DNA of 40,788 nt from Salidesulfovibrio brasiliensis JCM 12178 (lineage in GTDB: Bacteria; Desulfobacterota; Desulfovibrionia; Desulfovibrionales; Desulfovibrionaceae): positions 1 through 40,788 of the forward strand of contig NZ_BBCB01000021.1 of the NCBI RefSeq assembly GCF_001311825.1, read 5' to 3'. The notes below the pieces were generated by a model. That model had not been told where the DNA came from and made no database searches. It saw only the letters and a list, made by a program, of their open reading frames with translations. Shown here piece by piece: positions 15,637-23,604 of this stretch; position 1 is the first letter of the stretch, and every line of letters begins with the position of its first letter. The position numbers and the translations under genes are program-made.

Positions 15637-16893
15637 TCAGCCGCAGACATTGCCGGAAAACACCAGCCAGCCGTCCTCATCGAGCCGCGCCACGACTTCC
15701 TTGAGCAGTTCGCCGCGACAGTTCACGCAAAACGCGCGCGGCATCCCCATGAACCAATCCGAACACTTTCGGGTTGAAGGCGAATATGAGGCAACCCAGA
15801 CGTGATCCTCAGGGCGCTCTGTCTCAAGCAGCGGATAGACCCTGTCGCAGGCAGGGCTGCCGTGCCTCGGGACGGCGATGAGTGTCGGCCTGTCCAGCGC
15901 CAGTTTCCCTCCCGGTCCGATAAACGGAAAGACCGAATCCGAACAGAACAGGACGGCACCGGCGGCCGTGCCGAACCGGTATACGTTGCAGAAACGGTCG
16001 TCCGAAGCGCCCCGGACCACGGCGGCCAGCGCTTCCGGGGCTGTGTCAGCAGGGACGCGGCTTACGGAAGGCGCGGTCTCGATACCATTGAGGCATACCA
16101 TATGATGATGTGGCACGAGATGGTCGGTCCTGTAGTCCTCGCAACTGAAGAAACGGATGCGGCCCGGAAATTCTCCCAAGAGTATTGCCGCCCGTGAAAG
16201 CAGTGAAAGTGTCGCCCCTAGGGATGCGTCCGGGTCCGAGACCGCAGCGCGACCGCATACGGCTCCAGCCAGCACTGCGCAGAGCAGGTGCGCATCGTCG
16301 GTGCCGCATGATGCGCCCAGCGTACCCAGTTCGTCCAGATCGACAAGCCCGCCCTGCGACAACATGCGAATGAGTTCGTCGCGGCTCAGGGCGGGGTCGT
16401 GCAACCTCGCGCGATGCCTCTCACGGTCCTCGTCGCCAAGGGCCGCCACATGGCCCATGCAGCAATCTGCCGCAAGTCTGGCGAGGGCCCGTCCGCCCTC
16501 GACCAGTACCCTGCGGACACCTGCGGGCTCTCCGTCCGACGGTTCATGCCGAACCGAAGCCGTCCCCGCCACACCCGACCCGCCCACTGCGCGTCGCCAC
16601 GCGAGGGCATCACAGGGCAAAGAGAGCGCCACGCGGCAAGCCTCGACGAGGGATGAGGGCACCCAACACTCCGTCATGGGAAATCTCCCGGCCAGAAGCG
16701 CGATCACCCCTTCGGCGTGCTCGACATCGAAATGGGTGATGACGGCCGCCCGAAGACGACGGATTTTCCTGCTACGGAGCAAGGTCGCCAGTCCTCGACC
16801 ATGGCCCCCTCCGTCCACGAGATACGCCCCGCGCCCGGAAACGAGCAGATGCGCGTCGCCCTCCAACACGGGCAGGCCCCTATACTCCAACAT
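15637..16893 (-). CDS. ComEC-type metallo-beta-lactamase-fold protein with altered metal motif
   Basis: The 418-residue protein resembles the hydrolase domain of ComEC. It has a DGGGHGRGL turn (about 27-35), a strand ending in ITHFDVEHAEGV (about 52-63) where the canonical HxHxDH is replaced by HFDVEH, and near the C-terminus LFCSDSVFPF and TLIAVPRHGSPAC, matching the usual GD and PHHGS positions. The middle (about 100-270) is an insertion of low similarity containing many histidines and acidic residues, ending near HLVPHHHMVCLNG. No membrane segments are seen, so it is cytoplasmic. Metal binding may be changed rather than lost. ATG 16893 follows GAGGAGG; an upstream ATG at 16908 overlaps that site. 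Function unknown. Confidence 0.65.
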   Translation of the reverse strand: MLEYRGLPVLEGDAHLLVSGRGAYLVDGGGHGRGLATLLRSRKIRRLRAAVITHFDVEHAEGVIALLAGRFPMTECWVPSSLVEACRVALSLPCDALAWRRAVGGSGVAGTASVRHEPSDGEPAGVRRVLVEGGRALARLAADCCMGHVAALGDEDRERHRARLHDPALSRDELIRMLSQGGLVDLDELGTLGASCGTDDAHLLCAVLAGAVCGRAAVSDPDASLGATLSLLSRAAILLGEFPGRIRFFSCEDYRTDHLVPHHHMVCLNGIETAPSVSRVPADTAPEALAAVVRGASDDRFCNVYRFGTAAGAVLFCSDSVFPFIGPGGKLALDRPTLIAVPRHGSPACDRVYPLLETERPEDHVWVASYSPSTRKCSDWFMGMPRAFCVNCRGELLKEVVARLDEDGWLVFSGNVCG

Positions 16894-16919
16894 CCGTCCT
16901 CCTCTCATCGAATGGTCGA

Positions 16920-16948
16920 ATTAGGACAGACGTTATTTAAAAAGTCAA
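16920..16948 (-). promoter_or_regulatory. Possible sigma-70 promoter for the MBL-fold gene
   Basis: On the minus strand TTGACT and CCTAAT are separated by 17 bases in an AT-rich stretch, with the start codon about 20 bases past the predicted start site. The -35 is strong, the -10 moderate. Confidence 0.4.
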
Positions 16949-17111
16949 CTTATATCGAATATCTTGCGGCATTATTATTTCAGGGGGTGCCCAACGTCCT
17001 GAAATTGTTTGTCGGCCTCTGGACCCTTTTCCCTAAAATCAACAACAAAGCATTTTAATTTCAAACCCTTGGACTAACACGCGCCTTTGGTGAATTGTAA
17101 CATTTTTTTAT

Positions 17112-17140
17112 TTGACACGATCTTTTTCCCTACTTATATG
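17112..17140 (+). promoter_or_regulatory. Sigma-70 promoter for the 3D-domain protein gene
   Basis: TTGACA (17112-17117) and TATATG (17135-17140) are separated by exactly 17 bases in an AT-rich region, 33 bases before the start codon. This is one of the best matches to the housekeeping consensus in the window. The rest of 16909-17172 holds no gene. Confidence 0.7.
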
Positions 17141-17172
17141 CCTCAATCCGCGAAACCAAAACGGAGAGTATC

Positions 17173-17667
17173 ATGCGTTTCTTTACAATAATGATCGCAG
17201 CACCGCTTATGTGCACGGCCCTGGTGATAATGGGCGGAGTCCTGGTGTGGCAGAACATGCAGATGGACTCCCTGCGCCACAAGCTCGCTCTGGCCCAGCG
17301 CACGGCAGAAGCGCGCAAGCAGATGGTGGAGGAAGCCCGACTGCTGACCAAGGCGGTCTCTTCCCCCAATGTTCTCAACGTCACCGTCACCGCCTACAAC
17401 CCCGTTGAAGACCAGTGTGACGAGGATCCGCTCATCGCAGCAAGCATGCGCAAGGTCCGCGAGGGAACCATTGCCGTATCCCGCGACCTGTTCGATCAGG
17501 GCTGGGTGTTCGGCAAGAAGGTCCGCATCGAAGGCCTCGGCATCTTCGAGATCAACGACCTCATGAACAAGCGTTATTCCAAACGCATCGACATCTTCAT
17601 GTGGGACGAGGGCAAGGCCAGACAGTTCGGCAAGCGCGCCTCCCGCGCAGCATTGCTTGAAATTTAG
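17173..17667 (+). CDS. 3D-domain (double-psi beta-barrel) exported protein
   Basis: The 164-residue protein has an N-terminal membrane segment (about 5-27), a short coiled coil (28-60) and a C-terminal 3D domain with NVTVTAYNPVEDQCDEDPLI, GTIAVSRDL, GKKVRIEGLG and the aspartate-bearing INDLMNKRYSKRIDIFMWDE. 3D domains are related to the catalytic barrel of MltA lytic transglycosylases and occur in resuscitation and spore cortex proteins. A cell-wall role at the outer face of the inner membrane is therefore plausible, but catalysis is not proven. It is monocistronic, with its own promoter and terminator. A GGAGAG site precedes ATG 17173. Confidence 0.82.
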   Translation: MRFFTIMIAAPLMCTALVIMGGVLVWQNMQMDSLRHKLALAQRTAEARKQMVEEARLLTKAVSSPNVLNVTVTAYNPVEDQCDEDPLIAASMRKVREGTIAVSRDLFDQGWVFGKKVRIEGLGIFEINDLMNKRYSKRIDIFMWDEGKARQFGKRASRAALLEI

Positions 17668-17688
17668 CCGCACTGACGGGCTGAAATG

Positions 17689-17727
17689 AAAAGCGGGGCG
17701 CGACCGGAATGGTCGCGCCCCGCTTTT
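17689..17727. terminator. Strong bidirectional intrinsic terminator
   Basis: A perfect 17-bp stem, AAAAGCGGGGCGCGACC (17689-17705) with GGTCGCGCCCCGCTTTT (17711-17727), loop GGAAT. It separates the 3D-domain gene from the convergent lipoprotein operon and can serve both. Confidence 0.94.
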
Positions 17728-17747
17728 TCCTTTTCATTACGGATGGA

Positions 17748-18298
17748 CTAGGGTTTCAGGTGCTCCATTACCGTGGGCAGGACCACGTCCATGACGCTGC
17801 CGAGCGCCTCGTCCAGCAGCTCCTCGCGGGTGGCAACGCCGGGCAGCACCGGCTTCTCCACTTCTGCGAAGCCCTTTTCAGCATAGACCTTCTCGCCGTC
17901 CCGTTCCACCACGAAGCGCACTCGCACCGAGCTTTCCACGTCGTATTGCCGGTGGGCGTCAGGCTCGCCTCAAGCACTTCGCCCTTGATGGTGGCGTCCG
18001 CCGAAAACGCGCCGTCTATCTCATGGTAGCGAACATCGCAGCCGTGGTTTCCCAGCTCCGTGTACACTGCGCGGGAGACCCATACGGCCACGTCGCCGGA
18101 CGCCATGACCGGATGGTCCTTGGCATCCCGGCCCAGCTCATCCACGCCCCGGGCATCCTCGAACTTGATGATGCTCACGGAGCCGGGACACTCGCCTCTT
18201 GCGGCGTTCACCGCCGAGTACTGCAACGGCACGAGGCCGCTCCCCGCGCAGCCCGCCAGAAGCAACAGGGCGAGCAGCACGCCGGTCATACGTTTCAT
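17748..18298 (-). CDS. Lipoprotein of unknown function, apparent frameshift
   Basis: The protein starts with a lipoprotein signal (LLAGC, lipidated Cys17) and continues with SVSIIKFEDARGVDELGRDA and SRAVYTELGNHGCDVRYHEI, similar in style to periplasmic lipoproteins of the LPS-assembly/TolB-accessory kind, though no family is certain. After LTPTGNT the frame shifts near 17942, and the second frame continues VESSVRVRFVVERDGEKVYA to the end at DVVLPTVMEHLKP. One added base (acc for ac) restores about 183 residues. Its start overlaps the stop of the upstream lipoprotein gene by four bases (ATGA), so the two are cotranslated. Confidence 0.72.
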
Positions 18299-18726
18299 AT
18301 GGTTTTCTCCTCTGGCTTCGGAGCGCCATCAGCGGGCGGCTCCTCGATCTTTTTCAGTTCCTGTTCAATTCGTTCCAGCACGGAGCGGGAGATGTCCAGC
18401 AGCCGCTCAAGGCTCTCGCTTGCAAACTTGCGGGCCTTGCTGTCCAGCTCTTCCTTGGTGACCTCTCCGTCCTGTGCGGACGTGTCTCCGCCAGTTTCCG
18501 GGGCCTCCCCTTCCAGTCCGGCAAGCCCTTTCTCGATGGCGGTAAGGCCGCCGAGCGCCTCCGCAAGGCCGCGCTTCAAGGCGCGGGTTTCCTTCTCGAG
18601 CTTGTCCACGCGTTCCTGCAAAGCCTTCACGGCCTCCCTGTCCTGCTCGGCTCGCTCATCGGAACCGCCCAACGAGCAGCCCGCAAGCAGCAAAACGGCG
18701 AAAAACGCAACAATGATCCGTTTCAT
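18295..18726 (-). CDS. Coiled-coil lipoprotein of unknown function
   Basis: The 143-residue product has a lipoprotein signal (LLAGC, Cys17), a heptad-rich coiled coil (about 28-75, containing VKALQERVDKLEKETRALKR), an acidic linker and a second charged helix (about 90-125), then a proline-rich tail. The layout is reminiscent of small Lpp-like or tethering lipoproteins, but no family is recognised. It heads a two-gene operon with the next lipoprotein. Confidence 0.75.
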   Translation of the reverse strand: MKRIIVAFFAVLLLAGCSLGGSDERAEQDREAVKALQERVDKLEKETRALKRGLAEALGGLTAIEKGLAGLEGEAPETGGDTSAQDGEVTKEELDSKARKFASESLERLLDISRSVLERIEQELKKIEEPPADGAPKPEEKTI

Positions 18727-18788
18727 GAGGCCTCCCTTTTTGCAGGATGATTATCACGGCCTCAACCGTCTTGCCAACGTCCGAAAGC

Positions 18789-18816
18789 TTGCATTTCACG
18801 AGATAGGCTGTACAAT
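18789..18816 (+). promoter_or_regulatory. Possible sigma-70 promoter for the exported protein / c-di-GMP gene run
   Basis: TACAAT (18811-18816) is a five-of-six -10 match, with TTGCAT 16 bases upstream as a weak -35. It lies 22 bases before the start of the first gene. Confidence 0.45.
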
Positions 18817-18837
18817 TTCCGCACAATGGAGGCTCGT

Positions 18838-19323
18838 ATGAAACGCATTCTCGTCACGCTCGCAATACTGCTCGCATTCGCCGCAACCCCGTTTGCTCAG
18901 GGCTTCAACGCTGCCCCGCCGCCCGAGGACTTCCGCGGCATGGTCTGGGGCACGTCCATCGAAAATCTGCCCGACCTCGCCCCGGTTCAGGAACAAGGGT
19001 TTCCCAACACCTATTTCCGCAGGGACGAGGATCTCAGCATGGGGCAGGCCCGGCTGATTTCCATAGCATACTACTTCAAGGACGGCCGCCTTTACCGCGT
19101 GGGGGTCGCCTATAAGGGCGGCACCAACCATTTCTTTCTCAAGGAGCAGCTCATGAAGCGCTACGGCAACGGTCGACAGATCGGTGCCCGGCAGGGCTGG
19201 GTCTGGCCGAACTTCTCGGTTGAGATCGCCTATGACTCCGGCTCGGACCGGGGCGCGGTGTTCTACACGTGGGAAGGCGACCCGGCCAAGGCTCCCGGAG
19301 CCCTTGCGGAGGCTGGCCAATGA
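18838..19323 (+). CDS. Small exported protein of unknown function
   Basis: The 161-residue product has a cleavable signal peptide (about 1-20, ending near TPFAQG). The mature part begins with the motif DFRGMVWGTSIENLPDL, seen in periplasmic proteins of sulfate reducers, then ISIAYYFKDGRLYRVGVAYK and a short Gly/Asp-rich tail. No catalytic motif is visible. ATG 18838 follows GGAGG at six bases; an ATG at 18826 overlaps that site. It overlaps the GGDEF gene by four bases (ATGA), so it may supply the periplasmic input to that protein, which is inference. Confidence 0.75.
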   Translation: MKRILVTLAILLAFAATPFAQGFNAAPPPEDFRGMVWGTSIENLPDLAPVQEQGFPNTYFRRDEDLSMGQARLISIAYYFKDGRLYRVGVAYKGGTNHFFLKEQLMKRYGNGRQIGARQGWVWPNFSVEIAYDSGSDRGAVFYTWEGDPAKAPGALAEAGQ

Positions 19324-20096
19324 GCCGGAAGCCGTCCGGTGGTCCGGGGTGGGAGAAAGCTCCCCTTCTCTTCGGGATATCGCTGTTCGGCCTCGTTGCC
19401 GTGCTGCTGCTTGATTTCGGCGTCATCTATACCCTCGCGCTCGATCCGTCACAGTCCTCCGGGCTCATGAAGATGGCCTACTCCCTGACCGTCGCCGGGC
19501 TGCTCATCGCCACGTTTCAGGGAATTCTCGTGTACCGGGGCATTCTCGACAGGCTCGGCAAGGACCGCAGGCTGGCCGAAGAGATGGCCGAACGCATCGG
19601 GAAACTGACCGTCATCGACAGCCAGACCAAGGCCTTCAACCGCAAAAAGTTCGATACCGTCATCGTTCGTGAGCTTGAGAACACGCGCCGCTACGGCAAC
19701 CTGCTCTGCGGCATCCTCTTTGACATCGACAACTTCAAGGAAGTCAACGAGCATTACGGGTACGGCACGGGGGACAGGCTGCTCATGAACCTTTCCCGCT
19801 TCGTGGGCAGCAGAATCCGCAACACGGACTACCTTTTCCGCTGGCGGGGAGGGAAATTCCTCATCCTCATCCCGCATCTTGACGTGGACAAGGCGGCCAT
19901 TGTCGCAGAAAAGCTCAGAAAGGCTGTGGAAAGCACGGAGTTTGTCGAAGACATCGCCACCACCATCAGTCTGGCGGCGGCTCAGGCCCGGGCCGAGGAC
20001 ACGCCGGAACTCTTCATCCAGCGCCTGCAGAACGCTCTGGCGGGTGCAAAAAGCAAGGGGCGCAATCGGACAGAAGTAGCGCGAACCGGGCAATAA
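19320..20096 (+). CDS. Membrane protein with degenerate GGDEF domain
   Basis: The 258-residue protein has two N-terminal membrane helices (about 15-40 and 50-70), a short linker and a GGDEF-fold domain (about 92-250). The start of the fold is typical (KLTVIDSQTKAFNRKKFD, then GILFDIDNFKEVNEHYGYGT GD region), but the signature loop reads RWRGGKFLIL, so GGDEF is replaced by RGGKF. The Asp/Glu that bind metal and catalyse c-di-GMP synthesis are missing, so it is probably not a cyclase and may bind nucleotide or regulate its neighbours. It is coupled to the upstream exported protein by a four-base overlap and is 26 bases before the five-PAS cyclase gene. Confidence 0.88.
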   Translation: MSRKPSGGPGWEKAPLLFGISLFGLVAVLLLDFGVIYTLALDPSQSSGLMKMAYSLTVAGLLIATFQGILVYRGILDRLGKDRRLAEEMAERIGKLTVIDSQTKAFNRKKFDTVIVRELENTRRYGNLLCGILFDIDNFKEVNEHYGYGTGDRLLMNLSRFVGSRIRNTDYLFRWRGGKFLILIPHLDVDKAAIVAEKLRKAVESTEFVEDIATTISLAAAQARAEDTPELFIQRLQNALAGAKSKGRNRTEVARTGQ

Positions 20097-20122
20097 CAAA
20101 CCAACAACCCCAAAAGGCAGCA

Positions 20123-23100
20123 ATGCGCAAGACCGTTCGGGAGTTCCTCATACTCTTTGCGCCCATCGCGATGGGAATCATCATTGCCGCCATATGGTTC
20201 CTCAACACGCGCAGTGCCGACTATTTCGACAAGGTTTCTGCCGCCCAGCAGGACGAACTGCTGCAGCACAAAATCCGGCTTGACGACTCAATAATGGAAT
20301 ACGCGGGCGACTCCGCCTTTCTTGCCCGTTTCATCGCAGACCGCTATCAGGGATTGCCTGACCGCGAGTTCCTCGACGACCTCCTCTCGCGATTCAGCAT
20401 CAGCCGCAAGGCATATGCCCAACTGCGGGTACTGAACTACCATGGGATGGAGTATGTCCGCTTCAACGCCAGCCCGGCAGGTCCCATCCGGGTGGCGCAG
20501 GAAAACCTGCAGGACAAATCCGACCGGTCCTACTACCAAAAAGCGATTGTGGCCCCCATGGGGGCGGTCTACATCTCGGCCCTCGACCTGAACATGGAGC
20601 ACGGCAGAATCGAAGAGGGCAACCACCCTATGATCCGCTTCGCAACCCCCATCAGGACAGCTTTCGGAACCGTAGGCCTGGTCGTGCTCAACCTCGACTG
20701 CACAAGAATGCTCGCCTTACTGCGCGAAAACTCGGCCCCGTATGGCCCGTGGCTCATCAACAACGACGGGCACTGGCTCGTGGGCCCCTCGCCTTCAAAG
20801 GAATGGGGTATGATCCACACGGAAACCGACGGGCCGACCTTTCAGCAGGACTACCCCGAGGCATGGAAACGCATCATGGCGACCCGTTCCGGACAGTTCC
20901 TGACCAGCCGAGGATTGTTCACTTTTTCCAGGCTGGACACGCCGGTGGACATGGTCATCCGCCCCGGCCGCAGGGTCTCCGCGGTGCCGGGACACGGCCT
21001 ACGGCTCGTCTCCTTCGTGCCGCCGGAACAGCTCAAGCCAGAATGGTACGGAATCTTTCAGCTCCTGACCGCGATTCTGCTTGCAACCCTCGGCCTCTCG
21101 GTGTGGCGGCTCTCCGTGCTGCGCATCACCCGTCGCAAGGCAGAGGCCGAACTGCGGGAAAGCGAAGAACAGCTCAAGGCCATCAGCCTTTCGTCCCACG
21201 ACGCCATCGCAGTCATGGACAACAAAGGGCTGGTGCGATTCTGGAACCCGGCAGCGGTCGAACTCTTCGGCTACAGCGAGGGGCAAATGCTCGGCAACCC
21301 CCTGCACGACCTCCTTGCGCCGAACGATGACCAACACCTCATAGATCAAGGCATTCGCGATTTCGCCCGCACCGGCCGGGGCAAGCTGGTCGGCAATGTC
21401 AACGAAATCCGCACCCGCAGGGTCGACGGCAAGGAGATTATGGTCGAGCTGGCCATTTCCTCGGTTCGCATTGGCGATCAATGGCATGCGGTGGGCGTCA
21501 TGCGCGACATCACCAAACGCAGGGCCGCTGAGGAAAAGCTTCGGGAAAGCGAGGCCGCTGCAAGGGCGCTTCTCAATGCGCCGCCGGACGCAGCCATGCT
21601 TCTCAACGGCGACGGCACGCTGCTGGCGCTGAACAACATGGCCGCGACCCAGCTCGGCACCAACGCCGATTCCCTGATCGGGACCAACATCTTTGACCGC
21701 ATGCCGGCAGAAATCGGCAGGCCCCGCCGCAGCCACCTCAATGAAGCGCTCCAGACCGGCATGCCCACCGAATTCCGCGACTCCCGCGACGACCGTTTCT
21801 ATCACGGAACCTTTTATCCATTCGTCAACACCAGAGGAACGCACCGCGCCGCCCTCTTCATCAGGGACATCACCGAAGACACGAAGAACCGGGAACGGGT
21901 GGAGACGCTCTCCAAGGCCGTTGAACAAAGCTCTGCGGCCGTATTCATCACCGACGCGAAAGGCGTCATCCTCTACACCAACCCGCGCTTTTCCCAGATG
22001 ACCGGGTACACCAAGGAAGAGGCAAAAGGACGACACCCCGACATCATCGACTCCCCGGATCAGAACGTACGCTTTTTCGATGACATATGGGAAAGCGTCA
22101 GTCAGGGGAAAGACTGGCGCGGCGAGATTCGGCACCAGAAAAGTAGCGGTGCGACCATTTGGGCCCTGCTTTCCGTGTCGCCCATAGTGGATGAACACGG
22201 GGAGATTTCACATTTTGTCGGCGTAGGGGATGACATCACCGCCCTCAAGCAGAGCGAGACCGCCCTCAAAATATCCGAAGAACGGTTCCGGGACGTCTCC
22301 GAAGCCGTCGGCGAGTTCATATGGGAAGTGGATTCGACGGGACGATTCTCGTTCGTGACCGATGACGTGGAAGCCACCACGGGATATGCCCCCGAGGAAA
22401 TACTCGGCCACTCGCCGTTTTCGTTCATGCCGGAAGAGGAAGGGCGGGAGTTGCGCATGTGGTTCAGGGAACTTCGCGGCACCATCGCAAGATTCACGGA
22501 CATCGAACACCGCTTAATCACCAAGGACGGCAGAACGCTCTGGCTGCTTGCCAACGCCATCCCGTTCACGGACGAGCACGGCAACATCATGGGCATGCGC
22601 GGCGCGTCCATGGACATAACCGAGCGCAAACGGGCCGAGGAGGCCCTGCGCGCCAGTGAGGAAAAGCTTCGCGCCCTCGCCGAAGCCGCATACGAAGCCA
22701 TCGTCATGATCGACTCCAATGGCACCGTCAGTTTCTGGAACGGCGCTGCCGAGAGGCTTTTCGGCTACAAGGAGCAGGAAGCGCTCGGGAAAGACCTGCA
22801 CACCCTCATAGCGTCGCCCGAAGATCAGGAAAAAGCCATGAACGGCATGTACGGCTTTGCCTTTACCGGAGAGGGCAAGGTTGTCGGTTCCATCGGCGAA
22901 GTCGAGGCGGTCCGCAAGGACGGCAGCCGCTTCCCCGCAGAACGCTCCGTGGCCTCATTCCGCCTCGGGGACAAATGGTATGCGGTGGCCACGGTCCGTG
23001 ACATCTCGGAGCGCAAGCTCGCGGAGCAGCAGCTCAAGGAGATGGCTACCACCGATCCGCTGACCGAACTGTTCAACCGCCGCCGCTTCCTTGAGTTGGC

Positions 23101-23545
23101 TGAACAGGAATTTGCCAAGGCCCGACGTTACGGCAGGCCGCTGACCCTGCTCATGCTGGACCTCGACCACTTCAAGGACATCAACGACACCTATGGCCAC
23201 GACGTGGGAGACATCGTCCTCCAGTGCATTGCAGAGACGAGCGCGGGGCAGTTGCGTGACACCGACATCATGGGGCGCATAGGGGGCGAGGAGTTTGCGG
23301 TCATCCTCCCGGAAACGGACATCCTTCAGGCCCAGGAAGCTGCGGAGCGAATCCGTTCCTCAATAGAAAGAACTCCTATAGGCACCCCTGCCGGGGACCT
23401 AAAGCTCACCATCAGCATAGGGATTTCCGCCTACGCCGAGGGCGCAGAGGAGTTCAAGAGCATGCTGAAACAGGCAGACACGGCTCTCTACGCCGCCAAG
23501 CATGCAGGCCGGAACACTGTGAAAAGCTTTGATAATTCAAAATAA
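20123..23545 (+). CDS. Large sensor diguanylate cyclase: periplasmic sensor, five PAS domains, GGDEF
   Basis: This 1140-residue protein should make c-di-GMP from two GTP in response to several inputs. A membrane helix (8-27), a periplasmic Cache-like domain (about 30-300; VRFNASPAGPIRVAQENLQD then MIRFATPIRTAFGTVGLVVL) and a second helix (about 310-333) are followed by five PAS/PAC units (about 345-470, 475-590, 595-715, 720-840, 845-965) and a GGDEF domain (about 970-1135). The catalytic loop is intact (RIGGEEFAVILPE) and an RDTD inhibitory site lies five residues before it, so product feedback is expected. PAS units 1 and 5 resemble each other (RFWNPAAVELFGY and SFWNGAAERLFGY), suggesting duplication. 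A modest AAAGGCAG site precedes ATG 20123. Confidence 0.95.
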   Translation: MRKTVREFLILFAPIAMGIIIAAIWFLNTRSADYFDKVSAAQQDELLQHKIRLDDSIMEYAGDSAFLARFIADRYQGLPDREFLDDLLSRFSISRKAYAQLRVLNYHGMEYVRFNASPAGPIRVAQENLQDKSDRSYYQKAIVAPMGAVYISALDLNMEHGRIEEGNHPMIRFATPIRTAFGTVGLVVLNLDCTRMLALLRENSAPYGPWLINNDGHWLVGPSPSKEWGMIHTETDGPTFQQDYPEAWKRIMATRSGQFLTSRGLFTFSRLDTPVDMVIRPGRRVSAVPGHGLRLVSFVPPEQLKPEWYGIFQLLTAILLATLGLSVWRLSVLRITRRKAEAELRESEEQLKAISLSSHDAIAVMDNKGLVRFWNPAAVELFGYSEGQMLGNPLHDLLAPNDDQHLIDQGIRDFARTGRGKLVGNVNEIRTRRVDGKEIMVELAISSVRIGDQWHAVGVMRDITKRRAAEEKLRESEAAARALLNAPPDAAMLLNGDGTLLALNNMAATQLGTNADSLIGTNIFDRMPAEIGRPRRSHLNEALQTGMPTEFRDSRDDRFYHGTFYPFVNTRGTHRAALFIRDITEDTKNRERVETLSKAVEQSSAAVFITDAKGVILYTNPRFSQMTGYTKEEAKGRHPDIIDSPDQNVRFFDDIWESVSQGKDWRGEIRHQKSSGATIWALLSVSPIVDEHGEISHFVGVGDDITALKQSETALKISEERFRDVSEAVGEFIWEVDSTGRFSFVTDDVEATTGYAPEEILGHSPFSFMPEEEGRELRMWFRELRGTIARFTDIEHRLITKDGRTLWLLANAIPFTDEHGNIMGMRGASMDITERKRAEEALRASEEKLRALAEAAYEAIVMIDSNGTVSFWNGAAERLFGYKEQEALGKDLHTLIASPEDQEKAMNGMYGFAFTGEGKVVGSIGEVEAVRKDGSRFPAERSVASFRLGDKWYAVATVRDISERKLAEQQLKEMATTDPLTELFNRRRFLELAEQEFAKARRYGRPLTLLMLDLDHFKDINDTYGHDVGDIVLQCIAETSAGQLRDTDIMGRIGGEEFAVILPETDILQAQEAAERIRSSIERTPIGTPAGDLKLTISIGISAYAEGAEEFKSMLKQADTALYAAKHAGRNTVKSFDNSK

Positions 23546-23604
23546 TCCCCTTTCATATTCCCGTTCTATCACGTAGAGTCACGACAAACACTGAAAGCGT
23601 GGTC

